From Methylococcales bacterium (lineage in GTDB: Bacteria; Pseudomonadota; Gammaproteobacteria; Methylococcales; Methylomonadaceae): a stretch of DNA of 64,000 nt. A program made the translations under genes and the position numbers. The stretch spans positions 1 to 64,000 of the forward strand of contig JAURYI010000107.1 of assembly GCA_030654015.1 (NCBI GenBank), given 5' to 3'. The notes under the pieces are model-generated. The model was not told the DNA's origin, did no database searches, and was given only the letters and a program-made list of their open reading frames with translations. Position 1 is the stretch's first letter. Each line of letters opens with the position of its first letter. Shown piece after piece: positions 1-6,905 of the stretch.

Positions 1-416
1 GCACCGATACGGTCTAATTTGTTGATATAGATAACACGCGCAACTTTAGAGTCATTCGCATAACGCCAGTTGGTTTCTGATTGAGGCTCTACGCCGCCTG
101 AACCACAGAAAACACCGATACCGCCGTCTAATACTTTTAATGAACGATATACTTCGATAGTGAAGTCAACGTGTCCTGGGGTGTCGATGATGTTAAAACG
201 GTAATCTTTCCAGAAACAAGTTGTTGCCGCTGATTGAATGGTAATACCGCGCTCTTGCTCTTGTTCCATGAAGTCAGTGGTCGCAGCACCATCATGTACT
301 TCACCGATTTTATGGATTTTTCCAGTGAGCTTTAAAATACGTTCAGTCGTGGTGGTTTTGCCCGCATCAACGTGTGCGAAAATACCGATGTTTCTATAAT
401 GAGCTAAATCTGTCAT
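1..416 (-). CDS. fusA2: Elongation factor G, second paralogue type (partial, C-terminus outside window)
   Basis: This is the N-terminal 138 residues of a translational GTPase; the rest lies beyond the left edge. The start is the ATG at 414-416. The G1 P-loop (AHVDAGKTT) is near residues 15-23, the switch/G2 threonines are in [11 protein letters not shown], the G3 motif is DTPGH, and the NKLD of G4 lies at the cut. The wording around [19 protein letters not shown] is that of the second EF-G type found in Vibrio and related gammaproteobacteria, rather than the str-operon EF-G. EF-G drives translocation or ribosome recycling in the cytoplasm. It stands alone behind a 285-base structured leader, not next to rpsL/rpsG/tuf, which also fits a second copy. 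The paralogue assignment is from memory of the family. Confidence 0.93.
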   Translation of the reverse strand, partial: MTDLAHYRNIGIFAHVDAGKTTTTERILKLTGKIHKIGEVHDGAATTDFMEQEQERGITIQSAATTCFWKDYRFNIIDTPGHVDFTIEVYRSLKVLDGGIGVFCGSGGVEPQSETNWRYANDSKVARVIYINKLDRIG

Positions 417-701
417 GTGTTTACTCTAAAGTTGGCATAAAAAACTGAGTTGGCGACCACCCTTGAGTATGCACTCAACAGGGTTCGGACTGGGGTATTG
501 AGGGTATGCCAAACCTTACAGCCATGAACCTAAGACCGTAATGGTAAGGCAACTGAAGTCAGGTAGGTAGCTCAAAACCAAGTGAGGGGGCATCTTATAA
601 GTCACCATCGCCGCCCACTCGCCAGTTGCGAAAGACGAGTATTTTAACCTAAAAATATGACAGAAATACAGGAAACCATTCATTTAACACATGAATTAGT
701 A
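417..701. other. Structured non-coding stretch upstream of fusA2
   Basis: No credible ORF lies here, but the stretch is dense in complementary segments. TTGGCATA (431-438) can pair with TATGCCAA (506-513) and encloses the hairpin TTGAGT-ATGC-ACTCAA. CCTTAC (515-520) pairs with GTAAGG further on. An ACTCG/CGAGT hairpin lies near the ygfX-like side. Read on the minus strand it would be a long 5' leader of fusA2, with a TTAAAAT -10-like box in front. On the plus strand a roughly 165-nt RNA closed by GGCGA/TCGCC is also possible. I cannot assign it to a known RNA family. Confidence 0.4.
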
Positions 702-1142
702 TTAACCACCGTCGTTTTCCGTGTCGTGCAAGGTGGTTTTCAGGCGAACAATCAAACTGCGATAATCATCAGCGGCTAAGCTATCACTGACAATAACCAG
801 ATTTTTCCGCGTTTTGCTCTCGGTTTTAAGGTGTAAAAATATCGCCACCGTGCTGATCACAGTGGATGGTAAAACGGCTACCGAGACAAACTCGCCGCCT
901 TCTGATAATTCCCAAGCGGCGGCTTCCGTGTGCTTAATGGTGTATTGCTGAGCATTTAACTGCCTAGACTGCACATAAAAATGGATGACAACCGCGACAA
1001 ACACCCCGCATTTTATCAACACAGGCAAACTATTCAGCACACATGCTACTAACGCCAGCACATGAATAACCGCCATCAACCTCATCAGGCGTGTAGAGCG
1101 GGTGAGTTCCAATAATAACGGCGAATATTTTTTCAATGACAT
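702..1142 (-). CDS. YgfX-like inner membrane protein
   Basis: This 146-residue protein has two adjacent hydrophobic segments (about residues 20-55) followed by a hydrophilic C-terminal half. That is the layout of YgfX, the membrane partner encoded with the FAD-assembly factor SdhE (the YgfYX pair, also described as a toxin-antitoxin module, CptAB). Features shared with the family are the short linker QSRQLNAQQYTI after the hairpin and the late motif VSDSLAADDYRSLIVRLK, matching the LAADSM...EWRDLRR region of E. coli YgfX. No sdhE-like gene lies beside it. The N-terminal ATG is preceded by TGTGGACTTTTAT on the bcp side, so the two genes diverge. Confidence 0.62.
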   Translation of the reverse strand: MSLKKYSPLLLELTRSTRLMRLMAVIHVLALVACVLNSLPVLIKCGVFVAVVIHFYVQSRQLNAQQYTIKHTEAAAWELSEGGEFVSVAVLPSTVISTVAIFLHLKTESKTRKNLVIVSDSLAADDYRSLIVRLKTTLHDTENDGG

Positions 1143-1222
1143 TGTGGACTTTTATAGGGTTGCGTGTACGATGCTCACAGCCCGTCTGTACAGGCGGATT
1201 CACCCACAAACTGGAGGTTTTT

Positions 1223-1687
1223 ATGTTAGAAAAACAACAAGTAGCACCACTGTTTACATCACCGAACCAGAACGACGCACCGATTAGTTTGTCAGATTAT
1301 GCGGGTAAAAAGAATGTCGTTCTGTATTTTTACCCCAAAGACGACACGCCTGGTTGCACCATCGAAGCCAACCAATTCACCCAATACGCTGAAGAATTCG
1401 TCGCACACGACACCGTTATTATCGGAGTCAGCAAAGATTCTTGTGCCAGTCATCGTGAATTTATTAATAAGTACGGCTTAAAATTAGAATTATTAGCCGA
1501 TACCACAGGCGAACTGTGCGAATTGTATAACGTCTGGCGCGAGCGCGAAAAAGAAGGCGTTAAAAGCATGGCGGTTTTACGCTCCACCTTTATCATCGAC
1601 AAACAAGGCATATTAGCCGATGTGGAATATGGCGTAGTGCCAGACGGTCATGCGTTGGCAGTGTTGGAAAAAATAAAAGCCTTATAA
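1223..1687 (+). CDS. bcp: Thioredoxin-dependent thiol peroxidase (BCP/PrxQ-type peroxiredoxin)
   Basis: This cytoplasmic peroxidase, 154 residues, reduces H2O2 and organic hydroperoxides with thioredoxin. I start it at the ATG at 1223 because GGAGG lies at 1213-1217; the longer frame from 1136 adds 29 residues with no family resemblance. The peroxidatic cysteine is C45 in DTPGCT, with the upstream FYPKD motif. The usual E. coli-type resolving cysteine at position 50 is absent (Asn here). C74 in KDSCASH is the only other candidate seen in the front half, so this may be a 1-Cys or atypical 2-Cys member. R117-region STFIIDKQG is conserved. It diverges from the ygfX-like gene. Confidence 0.93.
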   Translation: MLEKQQVAPLFTSPNQNDAPISLSDYAGKKNVVLYFYPKDDTPGCTIEANQFTQYAEEFVAHDTVIIGVSKDSCASHREFINKYGLKLELLADTTGELCELYNVWREREKEGVKSMAVLRSTFIIDKQGILADVEYGVVPDGHALAVLEKIKAL

Positions 1688-1692
1688 TTTAT

Positions 1693-1785
1693 GTCGCTTG
1701 GGCTGGCGATAGCCAGCCCAACACAATCCGCGACTGTGTTGGTTTTCTGTTGGGCTGCCAAAAAGCGGTAGCCCAACCTACTCAA
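1693..1785. repeat. Palindromic repeat pair between convergent bcp and rnd
   Basis: GGGCTGGC-GATA-GCCAGCCC forms a perfect hairpin. It is followed by a second imperfect palindrome, GTTGGGCTGCC...GGTAGCCCAAC. No clear T-run follows, so these look more like dispersed REP-type elements than a standard terminator, although they sit between convergent genes. Relatives of the GTTGGG/CCCAAC type occur near 6868, 19500, 34301 and 59955. Confidence 0.6.
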
Positions 1786-2939
1786 CCATTAGCAATAATC
1801 GACAACCTATCCGCTTCAATTCCCAGCAATAACTCCCCTTTCAACAAGCCGACTAATTCCCGTCCTGCCATTGCATATCGCCAGCCGTGCAGTAAGGGGC
1901 ATTCCTCATCGCCGTTAAATAATAAGGCTTCTAGGTCTTTGCGTGAGGCTAGAATGGTGGGATTTAATTCGTTTTCTTCGGCGCGAATACGCACTAAAGC
2001 AGTCAGAATATCCAGTATCGCTTCTTGTTGCTGGGTCTTTTTCGCAGGGCGATCTTTCAGCGTGAGCGGTATCGGCGGGCGATTTTTGGCGGCTGTAATC
2101 AGTTGGCACAATTCTTTGCCGTAACGATGCACCGCGCGTTCATTGATACCGCGTACTGCGGCTAAGTCTGTGACGGTTTCAGGTTGCAGTTTGGCTAAAT
2201 CAAACAGCAATTCATCACGCAACAGCCAGTTTTTCGGTCTGTCTTCAGCTTGTGCGGTTTTTTCACGCCACTCGGCGATGGTTTGAATAATGGATAACTG
2301 CTTGCCTGTCAGTTTATTTTGACCTTTGATGCGTAACCACGCTTTTTCTGGTTTGATTTGGTAATGGTCGGGATCGGTCAGTTCGGCAAAATCCTGTTTT
2401 AACCAGTCAATACGCCCTAATTCGGTCAGTTTCTGTGTCATGATTTGATAAATCTGACACAAATAAATCACGTCATCCGCCGCGTAGTCGATTTCATCGG
2501 CAGTTAATGGGCGTTTGCTCCAATCGGCGCGGGTGTGGGCTTTACTTAGATTAATATTGAGGAAACTGGACACCAGCATGGCATAACCGGGATTGTCTTG
2601 GAATCCTAACAGCGGCGCAGCAATTTGGGTATCAAAAATCGGTTCTGGCAGTTTGCCTGTGATTTGGAAAAAAATTTCTAAATCCTGACGGCAAGAATGC
2701 AACACTTTAACGATAGCAGGATTATAAATAGCTTCAAACAAGGTGCTTAAATCAGGCAAGGCAATCGGATCAACACAGGCAACCCAATCCAGCGTGGCAA
2801 TTTGTAATAAACAGAACTTGGGATAATAGGTTTTTTCGCGCAAAAACTCAGTATCCAAAGCTATCCACGCCGCTTGTTGGATTTGTTCACACAGCGCGGG
2901 TAATTGGTCTGGTCGGTTAATGTACTGAATGGGAGTCAT
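1782..2939 (-). CDS. rnd: Ribonuclease D
   Basis: A 3'-to-5' exoribonuclease of 385 residues involved in tRNA 3'-end maturation. The DEDDy exonuclease signature is complete: D29 and E31 in LDTEF, D86 in HSCRQDLE, and Y152...D156 in DYAADD. HRDC helices follow from about residue 205 (LRIKGQNKLTGKQLSIIQ) and again toward the C-terminus. AAGGAACGCT precedes the ATG. The length is normal for the family. It stands alone, with ttcA 61 bases upstream in the same orientation, so co-transcription from the ttcA side is possible. Confidence 0.96.
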   Translation of the reverse strand: MTPIQYINRPDQLPALCEQIQQAAWIALDTEFLREKTYYPKFCLLQIATLDWVACVDPIALPDLSTLFEAIYNPAIVKVLHSCRQDLEIFFQITGKLPEPIFDTQIAAPLLGFQDNPGYAMLVSSFLNINLSKAHTRADWSKRPLTADEIDYAADDVIYLCQIYQIMTQKLTELGRIDWLKQDFAELTDPDHYQIKPEKAWLRIKGQNKLTGKQLSIIQTIAEWREKTAQAEDRPKNWLLRDELLFDLAKLQPETVTDLAAVRGINERAVHRYGKELCQLITAAKNRPPIPLTLKDRPAKKTQQQEAILDILTALVRIRAEENELNPTILASRKDLEALLFNGDEECPLLHGWRYAMAGRELVGLLKGELLLGIEADRLSIIANG

Positions 2940-3000
2940 AGCGTTCCTTATGCTGATTAAAATAAGCGGAGTAAAACAGCTTTAGCTATTGAACTCATGA

Positions 3001-3834
3001 TTACGCTAGTATATCTAAACCAGCCGATTCTGAATCGAATTCTTGTTCGCGACCTAACATCAGGCTGGTAAAATCAAACAGTTTGGTATCCGCTAATTGC
3101 GAAGGCGCGACATTTTTTAAGCTAGTAAAGATAGTTTCCAAGCGACCGGGGAATTGTTTATCCCACCCTTTCAACATCACTTTCATAGCTTGGCGTTGCA
3201 AATTGATTTGTGAACTGCACAGATTACAAGGAATAATCGGGAAATCTTTAAACGCCGCAAAACGTTCAATGTCTTTTTCACGGGTATATGCCAAAGGGCG
3301 AATAATGATATTTTTCTTATCGTCACTCAATAACTTAGGCGGCATGGCTTTCAGTTTGCCACCGTAAAATATATTCAAGAAAAACGTTTCGAGAATATCG
3401 TCACGATGATGCCCCAGAGCGATTTTAGTCACACCGTTGGCTTCGGCATAGCCATACAACGTGCCGCGCCGTAAACGTGAACACAGTCCGCAAGTGGTCT
3501 GCCCTTCGGGAATCACCCGCTTCACCACACTGTAAGTATCTTTTTCGATAATGTGATACGGCACACCCAACGATTCCAGATATTCAGGCAGAACGTGTTC
3601 AGGAAAATTCGGCTGTTTCTGGTCTAAGTTGACAGCGATGAGTTCAAAATCCACAGGCGCGGTTTTTTGTAAATTCATCAACACATCAAGCATCGTGTAA
3701 GAATCTTTACCGCCTGATAAACACACCATGACTTTATCGCCATCTTCTATCATGTTGTAATCGGCAATCGCATCACCCACTGTGTGGCGTAAACGTTTTT
3801 GGAGTTTGTTAAATTGGTAACGAGTTTTTTGCAT
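3001..3834 (-). CDS. ttcA: tRNA-cytidine(32) 2-sulfurtransferase
   Basis: TtcA thiolates C32 of certain tRNAs using ATP and a [4Fe-4S] cluster. The PP-loop SGGKDS is at residues 40-45. The cluster cysteines are C115 and C118 (CGLC) plus C203 in PCNLC (C206 follows), matching the three-cysteine arrangement of the family. GHHRDD at 141-146 is the second ATP/tRNA-binding motif. At 277 residues it is slightly shorter than the E. coli protein. It lies between the accessory patch and rnd. Confidence 0.96.
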   Translation of the reverse strand: MQKTRYQFNKLQKRLRHTVGDAIADYNMIEDGDKVMVCLSGGKDSYTMLDVLMNLQKTAPVDFELIAVNLDQKQPNFPEHVLPEYLESLGVPYHIIEKDTYSVVKRVIPEGQTTCGLCSRLRRGTLYGYAEANGVTKIALGHHRDDILETFFLNIFYGGKLKAMPPKLLSDDKKNIIIRPLAYTREKDIERFAAFKDFPIIPCNLCSSQINLQRQAMKVMLKGWDKQFPGRLETIFTSLKNVAPSQLADTKLFDFTSLMLGREQEFDSESAGLDILA

Positions 3835-3896
3835 GAGGATTGTAGGGTACGCTATGCGTACTAATGTTATTTGTGTGAGGTGAATAAAAGTGTAAC

Positions 3897-4127
3897 TTAT
3901 AAAAACGCGTGATGATTTTCATAATCACCAATAAAAACCCCCAGTGTCTCCACTAATCTAGCCAATGGGTGATTTTCATCTGCACCGCCTGCATCTAATA
4001 ACGCATTCAAAATAATAACCGCTTTATCATAATCTTGTTCATTATGTAGCGGGTAAAGTGGAATACTTTCACACAGTGTTGTGTAATGATTAATAATATC
4101 GCTAGAAACAGGATTTAAGGTTTCCAT
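3897..4127 (-). pseudogene. Truncated HigA-type antitoxin (N-terminal half only)
   Basis: These 76 residues match the N-terminal segment of HigA-family antitoxins (COG5499 type): the pattern NEQDYDKAVIILNALLDAG...[18 protein letters not shown], corresponding to EEQYTQALELVDHLL...NPLLDLV in E. coli HigA. The C-terminal helix-turn-helix half that binds the operator is missing. The frame stops after NHHAFL, and no HTH sequence follows in the 60 bases before ttcA. Its start overlaps the C-terminal remnant of the matching toxin, as in intact higBA operons. It may be non-functional, or could still bind a HigB toxin made elsewhere. Confidence 0.6.
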
Positions 4128-4150
4128 TGGTCATACTCCTTGTGAGTCAT
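4115..4150 (-). pseudogene. C-terminal remnant of a HigB toxin
   Basis: Reading the minus strand from 4150 gives MTHKEYDQWKP and a stop at 4115-4117. THKEYDxWKP is the characteristic C-terminus of HigB mRNA interferases (RelE superfamily). The overlap with the downstream antitoxin start (13 bases) is the normal higB/higA arrangement. Upstream, the frame loses all resemblance and runs into a palindromic repeat, so the body of the toxin appears deleted or replaced. The match is short but exact in position, frame and overlap. Confidence 0.6.
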
Positions 4151-4188
4151 AATCGAACTGCAAGGTGCAAAGACCATTATTCGCGATT

Positions 4189-4213
4189 GATGGGCTTCGT
4201 GCCTCAGCCCATC
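4189..4213. repeat. REP-like palindrome at the higB breakpoint
   Basis: GATGGGCT (4189-4196) and AGCCCATC (4206-4213) are perfect inverted arms around the loop TCGTGCCTC. The element lies between the surviving end of higB and the end of the HsdR-N-like gene. No T-run follows on either strand. Confidence 0.65.
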
Positions 4214-4257
4214 CTATTGCACTTTTACAGTCTCTGGAGCGTTGGAACGATTAAAAT

Positions 4258-5010
4258 TTATTCATTGGTTTGTCGTAATTTTTTTCCTTTCTCTAATAGT
4301 TCAAACGCATAATTCATTATCTTTCTACATTCCTTTTTTCCTTCAATTGAAGTCTCAAATTCAGATTTATTCCCATTGATAATATCAACAGCATCCTCTA
4401 TTACTCCCAGAATTACTAAACTTTTTCTGATATGTAGTTTTCCTTCCTCAATCATTTGATTATAAATTAAGTCTAACTCTTCCATTTTATCCATAAGATA
4501 CAAAACACCATTATCACCTTGCTGTGTAAAGTAATGTCTTTTAATAAAATTTGGCGATAATACTTTGATAATTGAGTTCAGCTCATTATCAATATCAGAA
4601 AGAAAAATATGAATTACAGGCTCTGTTTTTGCGATATGAAAAACTATAATTTCCTTTCCATTGCATAACGCATAATAATACGCTTTAACATTGGGAAGAA
4701 TTGCATAACTAAAGGCTTGTTCACGATGTTTTCCATCTAAAATATTTTCCTTAGGATGCTTTGCATCCAAAATCCACGAAATATTATCACCAACTTTTAA
4801 CAAATAATCAGGCGTAATATTTATTTTCTGTTTTTGACTGCCTATATTTACATGAGCAAACAGACTTTTACTTCTAATAATTTTGTTTTCACCAAATACA
4901 GAATATCCTAATGCTTTTAAAAGTGGTGTTATCAGTTCTTCTCTAACTGAGTCTTCCTTAAAATCTGGGTCATTTAAAATTGAAAAATCAAATTCTTCAA
5001 AAAATAACAT
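4258..5010 (-). CDS. Stand-alone HsdR-N-like PD-(D/E)XK nuclease
   Basis: This 250-residue protein resembles the N-terminal nuclease domain of type I restriction HsdR subunits, but with no helicase part. It opens with the typical EDSVREELITPLLKALGY. The putative catalytic core is PDYLL...SWILDAKHP (about residues 85-105), giving D...D-A-K in place of D...ExK, as is common in HSDR_N proteins. YALCNGKEIIVFHI follows, as in HsdR N-domains. The C-terminal half is helical and Lys/Glu-rich. No hsdM or hsdS lies nearby. It is the last gene of a tight operon, 5 bases after the DUF5677-like gene. Base composition is markedly AT-rich. A defence role is inferred. Confidence 0.7.
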   Translation of the reverse strand: MLFFEEFDFSILNDPDFKEDSVREELITPLLKALGYSVFGENKIIRSKSLFAHVNIGSQKQKINITPDYLLKVGDNISWILDAKHPKENILDGKHREQAFSYAILPNVKAYYYALCNGKEIIVFHIAKTEPVIHIFLSDIDNELNSIIKVLSPNFIKRHYFTQQGDNGVLYLMDKMEELDLIYNQMIEEGKLHIRKSLVILGVIEDAVDIINGNKSEFETSIEGKKECRKIMNYAFELLEKGKKLRQTNE

Positions 5011-5015
5011 ATTAA

Positions 5016-5687
5016 TTAAACATCCATTAACTGTAATGCTCTACTAACACTACCATCTACAAATTGTGTTGCAAGGATTATAAAATTAATTATATTTTCT
5101 TCATCGAATTCTTTAAATAGCTCAGGCAATACTTCGCCTTTATTTATTGTAATTGATTGAAATGATAATGCAGTAACTTTTCCATGACTAAAACTACTTA
5201 ATACTCTAAAAACAGGATAAAAAAGTTCTTTAGAACCAAGATAAGATAACATATCTTGAGTATTTACCTCTCTAGCACCTAAAGAAATCAACTGTTTTTT
5301 TCTGTCTTCATATAAACTAAGATTTTGTTCATTAACTTCCCTTAAATATTTTATATGTTGAATAGTATCGTTCAACTCAATAGATAAAGAGTTAATAACT
5401 GGGTCTTTATAAATGTATTCTATTTGTATGGCACATTCTAAAAGTGACCTCAACAAGATTGGCAAACTAAAATATGAGTTTGACTTAACGAGACAAAAAA
5501 TTGATTGACTTAATTTAATAGCCTGTTCCGCTAATAGCAGTGCTGTTAAACAATGATGTTTTTTAGGAATAGACTGTATATCAGTTATATTTTTTTGACA
5601 TATTTCAACAGTAGATTCAAATTTTTTAATACAAAGTATTAAATCCATTTGATTGATAATATCTTGTTCATTTGTATTTTTAAGCAT
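5016..5687 (-). CDS. DUF5677-like helical protein
   Basis: This 223-residue, mostly helical, cytoplasmic-looking protein has no signal peptide. The segment SYFSLPILLRSLLECAIQIEYIYKD (about residues 71-95) resembles the core of DUF5677 proteins, which have unknown function and are often encoded in defence or mobile contexts. A late FSHGKV motif (about 168) fits the conserved S-x-H pair of that family. It overlaps hicB by 8 bases and is followed after 5 bases by the nuclease gene, so it is translationally coupled into the operon. I cannot give a function. Confidence 0.6.
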   Translation of the reverse strand: MLKNTNEQDIINQMDLILCIKKFESTVEICQKNITDIQSIPKKHHCLTALLLAEQAIKLSQSIFCLVKSNSYFSLPILLRSLLECAIQIEYIYKDPVINSLSIELNDTIQHIKYLREVNEQNLSLYEDRKKQLISLGAREVNTQDMLSYLGSKELFYPVFRVLSSFSHGKVTALSFQSITINKGEVLPELFKEFDEENIINFIILATQFVDGSVSRALQLMDV

Positions 5688-5889
5688 AAAGCAATCTTCC
5701 TTTAGGCTCTGGAATATCTCGTCCTAATTCCGTAGCCATTTCTAACCATTCGTTAATAACTTGTTCAGCATTTTTAACCGCTTCTTGATAAGTTGCACCA
5801 TCTGCCATGCAACCTGCTAATTCAGGTACTTCAACCAAATAGGCGTTATCGGTATCACTCCAATAAATAATCATTTCATATTTAATCAT
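5680..5889 (-). CDS. hicB: HicB-family antitoxin
   Basis: This 69-residue protein has the HicB fold signature: a degenerate RNase H-like strand-helix unit with YLVEVPELAGCMADGATYQEAVKNAEQVINEWL. HicB binds and neutralises HicA, the mRNA interferase. It is short and lacks the extra C-terminal DNA-binding domain of longer HicBs, so operator binding, if any, would need another mode. It overlaps hicA by 8 bases and the DUF5677-like gene by 8 bases, so all are probably one transcript. The toxin-first order is normal for hicAB. Confidence 0.88.
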   Translation of the reverse strand: MIKYEMIIYWSDTDNAYLVEVPELAGCMADGATYQEAVKNAEQVINEWLEMATELGRDIPEPKGRLLYA

Positions 5890-6142
5890 TAGTAATATCT
5901 CCTAGTTGATAACGAATTATTAATTCACGCACTTGTTTGACTTGATAAGGTTTTGCCATTCCGCCTTTAGGTTGTAAATTTAGGATTTCATTTACATCAT
6001 GGCGGGTAAAAATATGATGGTCGCCGCGTATTCTGAGTTTAAATTGTAGTCGTTGTAATAATTGGCTTAACTCGTTAAAAGCAATATTATTATCAGAGCG
6101 ACCATTTAGAACTTTAAATAATAGCTTGTCGTATTTTCCCAT
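5882..6142 (-). CDS. hicA: HicA-family mRNA interferase toxin
   Basis: An 86-residue YcfA/HicA-type toxin. The diagnostic part is IRGDHHIFTRHDVNEILNLQPKGGMAKPYQVKQVRELI, with the catalytic-type histidine in GDHHIF (about residues 40-45). HicA cleaves mRNA until blocked by HicB. The length fits the long HicA subgroup, which has extra N-terminal residues. It is the first gene of the four-gene operon, and its start codon overlaps the stop of the sufB fragment by one base, marking the right edge of the cassette. Confidence 0.87.
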   Translation of the reverse strand: MGKYDKLLFKVLNGRSDNNIAFNELSQLLQRLQFKLRIRGDHHIFTRHDVNEILNLQPKGGMAKPYQVKQVRELIIRYQLGDITND

Positions 6143-6294
6143 TAACCTACGCTTCCTTCCAAACTTAAACCCAATAACGCTTGTGCTTCTACCGCAAATG
6201 CCATCGGCAATTCTCTGAATACTTCTTTACAAAAACCATTGACTATCATGGACACGGCATCTTCTGCTGAAAGTCTGCGTTGTTGGCAGAAGCG
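6142..6294 (-). pseudogene. C-terminal fragment of sufB (Fe-S scaffold)
   Basis: The minus strand encodes 50 residues plus a stop, with [20 protein letters not shown] followed by FAVEAQ and ending LSLEGSVG. This is the C-terminus of SufB from the SUF iron-sulfur assembly complex (E. coli SufB has nearly the same ending). The match begins abruptly at 6294, next to a palindromic repeat, and no other suf gene is present in the window. It is therefore a displaced fragment, not a gene. It ends exactly at the start of hicA. A complete copy presumably exists elsewhere in the genome. Confidence 0.8.
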
Positions 6295-6299
6295 CGTAG

Positions 6300-6327
6300 G
6301 CTGGGTAGAGCGATAGCGAAACCCAGC
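6300..6327. repeat. Palindrome at the sufB-fragment edge
   Basis: GCTGGGT (6300-6306) and ACCCAGC (6321-6327) are inverted arms, with partly complementary inner bases (GAGCGATAGCG). It abuts the broken 5' end of the sufB fragment. Confidence 0.6.
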
Positions 6328-6361
6328 ATTACCAAATTCTACTATGCGATTATAAAATTAC

Positions 6362-6631
6362 TCATAGCTTTCTAAGCAATTTATCGTACACATTATGAGA
6401 GCCAATCCAGAACCAAACAATTTTATTATCTTTTATCACGCCAACTGCACGGTAATCAATATTAACTCTGACGGAGTAAATGGGTTTATTTGAATGAACG
6501 CGCTTAAACTGTAGGCTTGGATGGTAAGGGTCTTTTTTGAATTGCTGATAGGCTTCTTTTGCTTGCGCTTTAATCGTCTCAGGCAAAAGAACAAATAACG
6601 CTCTAAATTTTTCAGTGGTGCGTGAAATCAC
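6362..6631 (-). CDS. RelE/ParE-superfamily toxin-like protein
   Basis: This 89-residue basic protein has the RelE/ParE pattern: an N-terminal helical pair (FRALFVLLPETIKAQAKEAYQQFKKDP), then strands with LQFKRVHSNKPIYSVRVNIDYRAVGV and the C-terminal motif WFWIGSHNVYDKLLRKL, typical of the YafQ/HigB-like branch. The R in YSVRV and the late H/Y are the usual active-site region. It overlaps the upstream antitoxin-like gene by 4 bases. It probably acts as a ribosome-dependent mRNA interferase or gyrase inhibitor; which one cannot be told. Confidence 0.72.
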   Translation of the reverse strand: MISRTTEKFRALFVLLPETIKAQAKEAYQQFKKDPYHPSLQFKRVHSNKPIYSVRVNIDYRAVGVIKDNKIVWFWIGSHNVYDKLLRKL

Positions 6632-6846
6632 AAATTATCCAAATTTAAAATTTGGGTTTTACCTTGTTCATATTCACTTAATGCTTCATCGGCTAAGGCG
6701 GCTAGTTCATCTTCTGTTTCAGAAAAAAGGACATCCCATTTTTTTTCTGCTAACAGTTCATCAATAATCCATCTTGCTAATATATTTTGCTGGATTTCGG
6801 GCAATGTAGAGGCTTCTGAAAAGGCTTTTTCAAGTAATTGCGTCAT
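6628..6846 (-). CDS. Putative antitoxin partner
   Basis: An acidic 72-residue protein with the pattern PEIQQNILARWIIDELLAEKKWDVLFSETEDELAALADEALSEYEQGKT. This is common in small antitoxins that precede RelE-like toxins. I start at the ATG at 6844-6846 because the longer frame (to 6888) runs into a palindromic repeat. Antitoxin-before-toxin order with a 4-base overlap supports a pair. No DNA-binding motif is obvious. Confidence 0.68.
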   Translation of the reverse strand: MTQLLEKAFSEASTLPEIQQNILARWIIDELLAEKKWDVLFSETEDELAALADEALSEYEQGKTQILNLDNL

Positions 6847-6867
6847 GACAAAAATCCAGTTGTGTTG

Positions 6868-6893
6868 TTGGGTTGCCAAGATCGGCAACCCAA
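6868..6893. repeat. Palindromic repeat upstream of the toxin-antitoxin pair
   Basis: TTGGGTTGCC (6868-6877) and GGCAACCCAA (6884-6893) are perfect 10-base arms around AAGATC. It lies between fabB (convergent end) and the antitoxin start and belongs to the dispersed GTTGGG-type family. Confidence 0.7.
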
Positions 6894-6905
6894 GCTACGA
6901 GAGAA

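Noticed and set aside
417-701. 6S RNA on the plus strand
   Set aside because: The length and closing stem are suggestive, but I could not match the central bubble or conserved flanks, so no RNA family is named.
1136-1222. Longer N-terminus for BCP
   Set aside because: 29 extra residues with no resemblance to peroxiredoxins; GGAGG immediately precedes the internal ATG.
1693-1785. CRISPR-like spacing of palindromes
   Set aside because: The palindromes differ in sequence and are not separated by regular unique spacers. No array of this kind was seen anywhere in the window.
4258-5010. A complete type I restriction system
   Set aside because: Only the HsdR N-terminal-like domain is present; there is no helicase domain, HsdM or HsdS.
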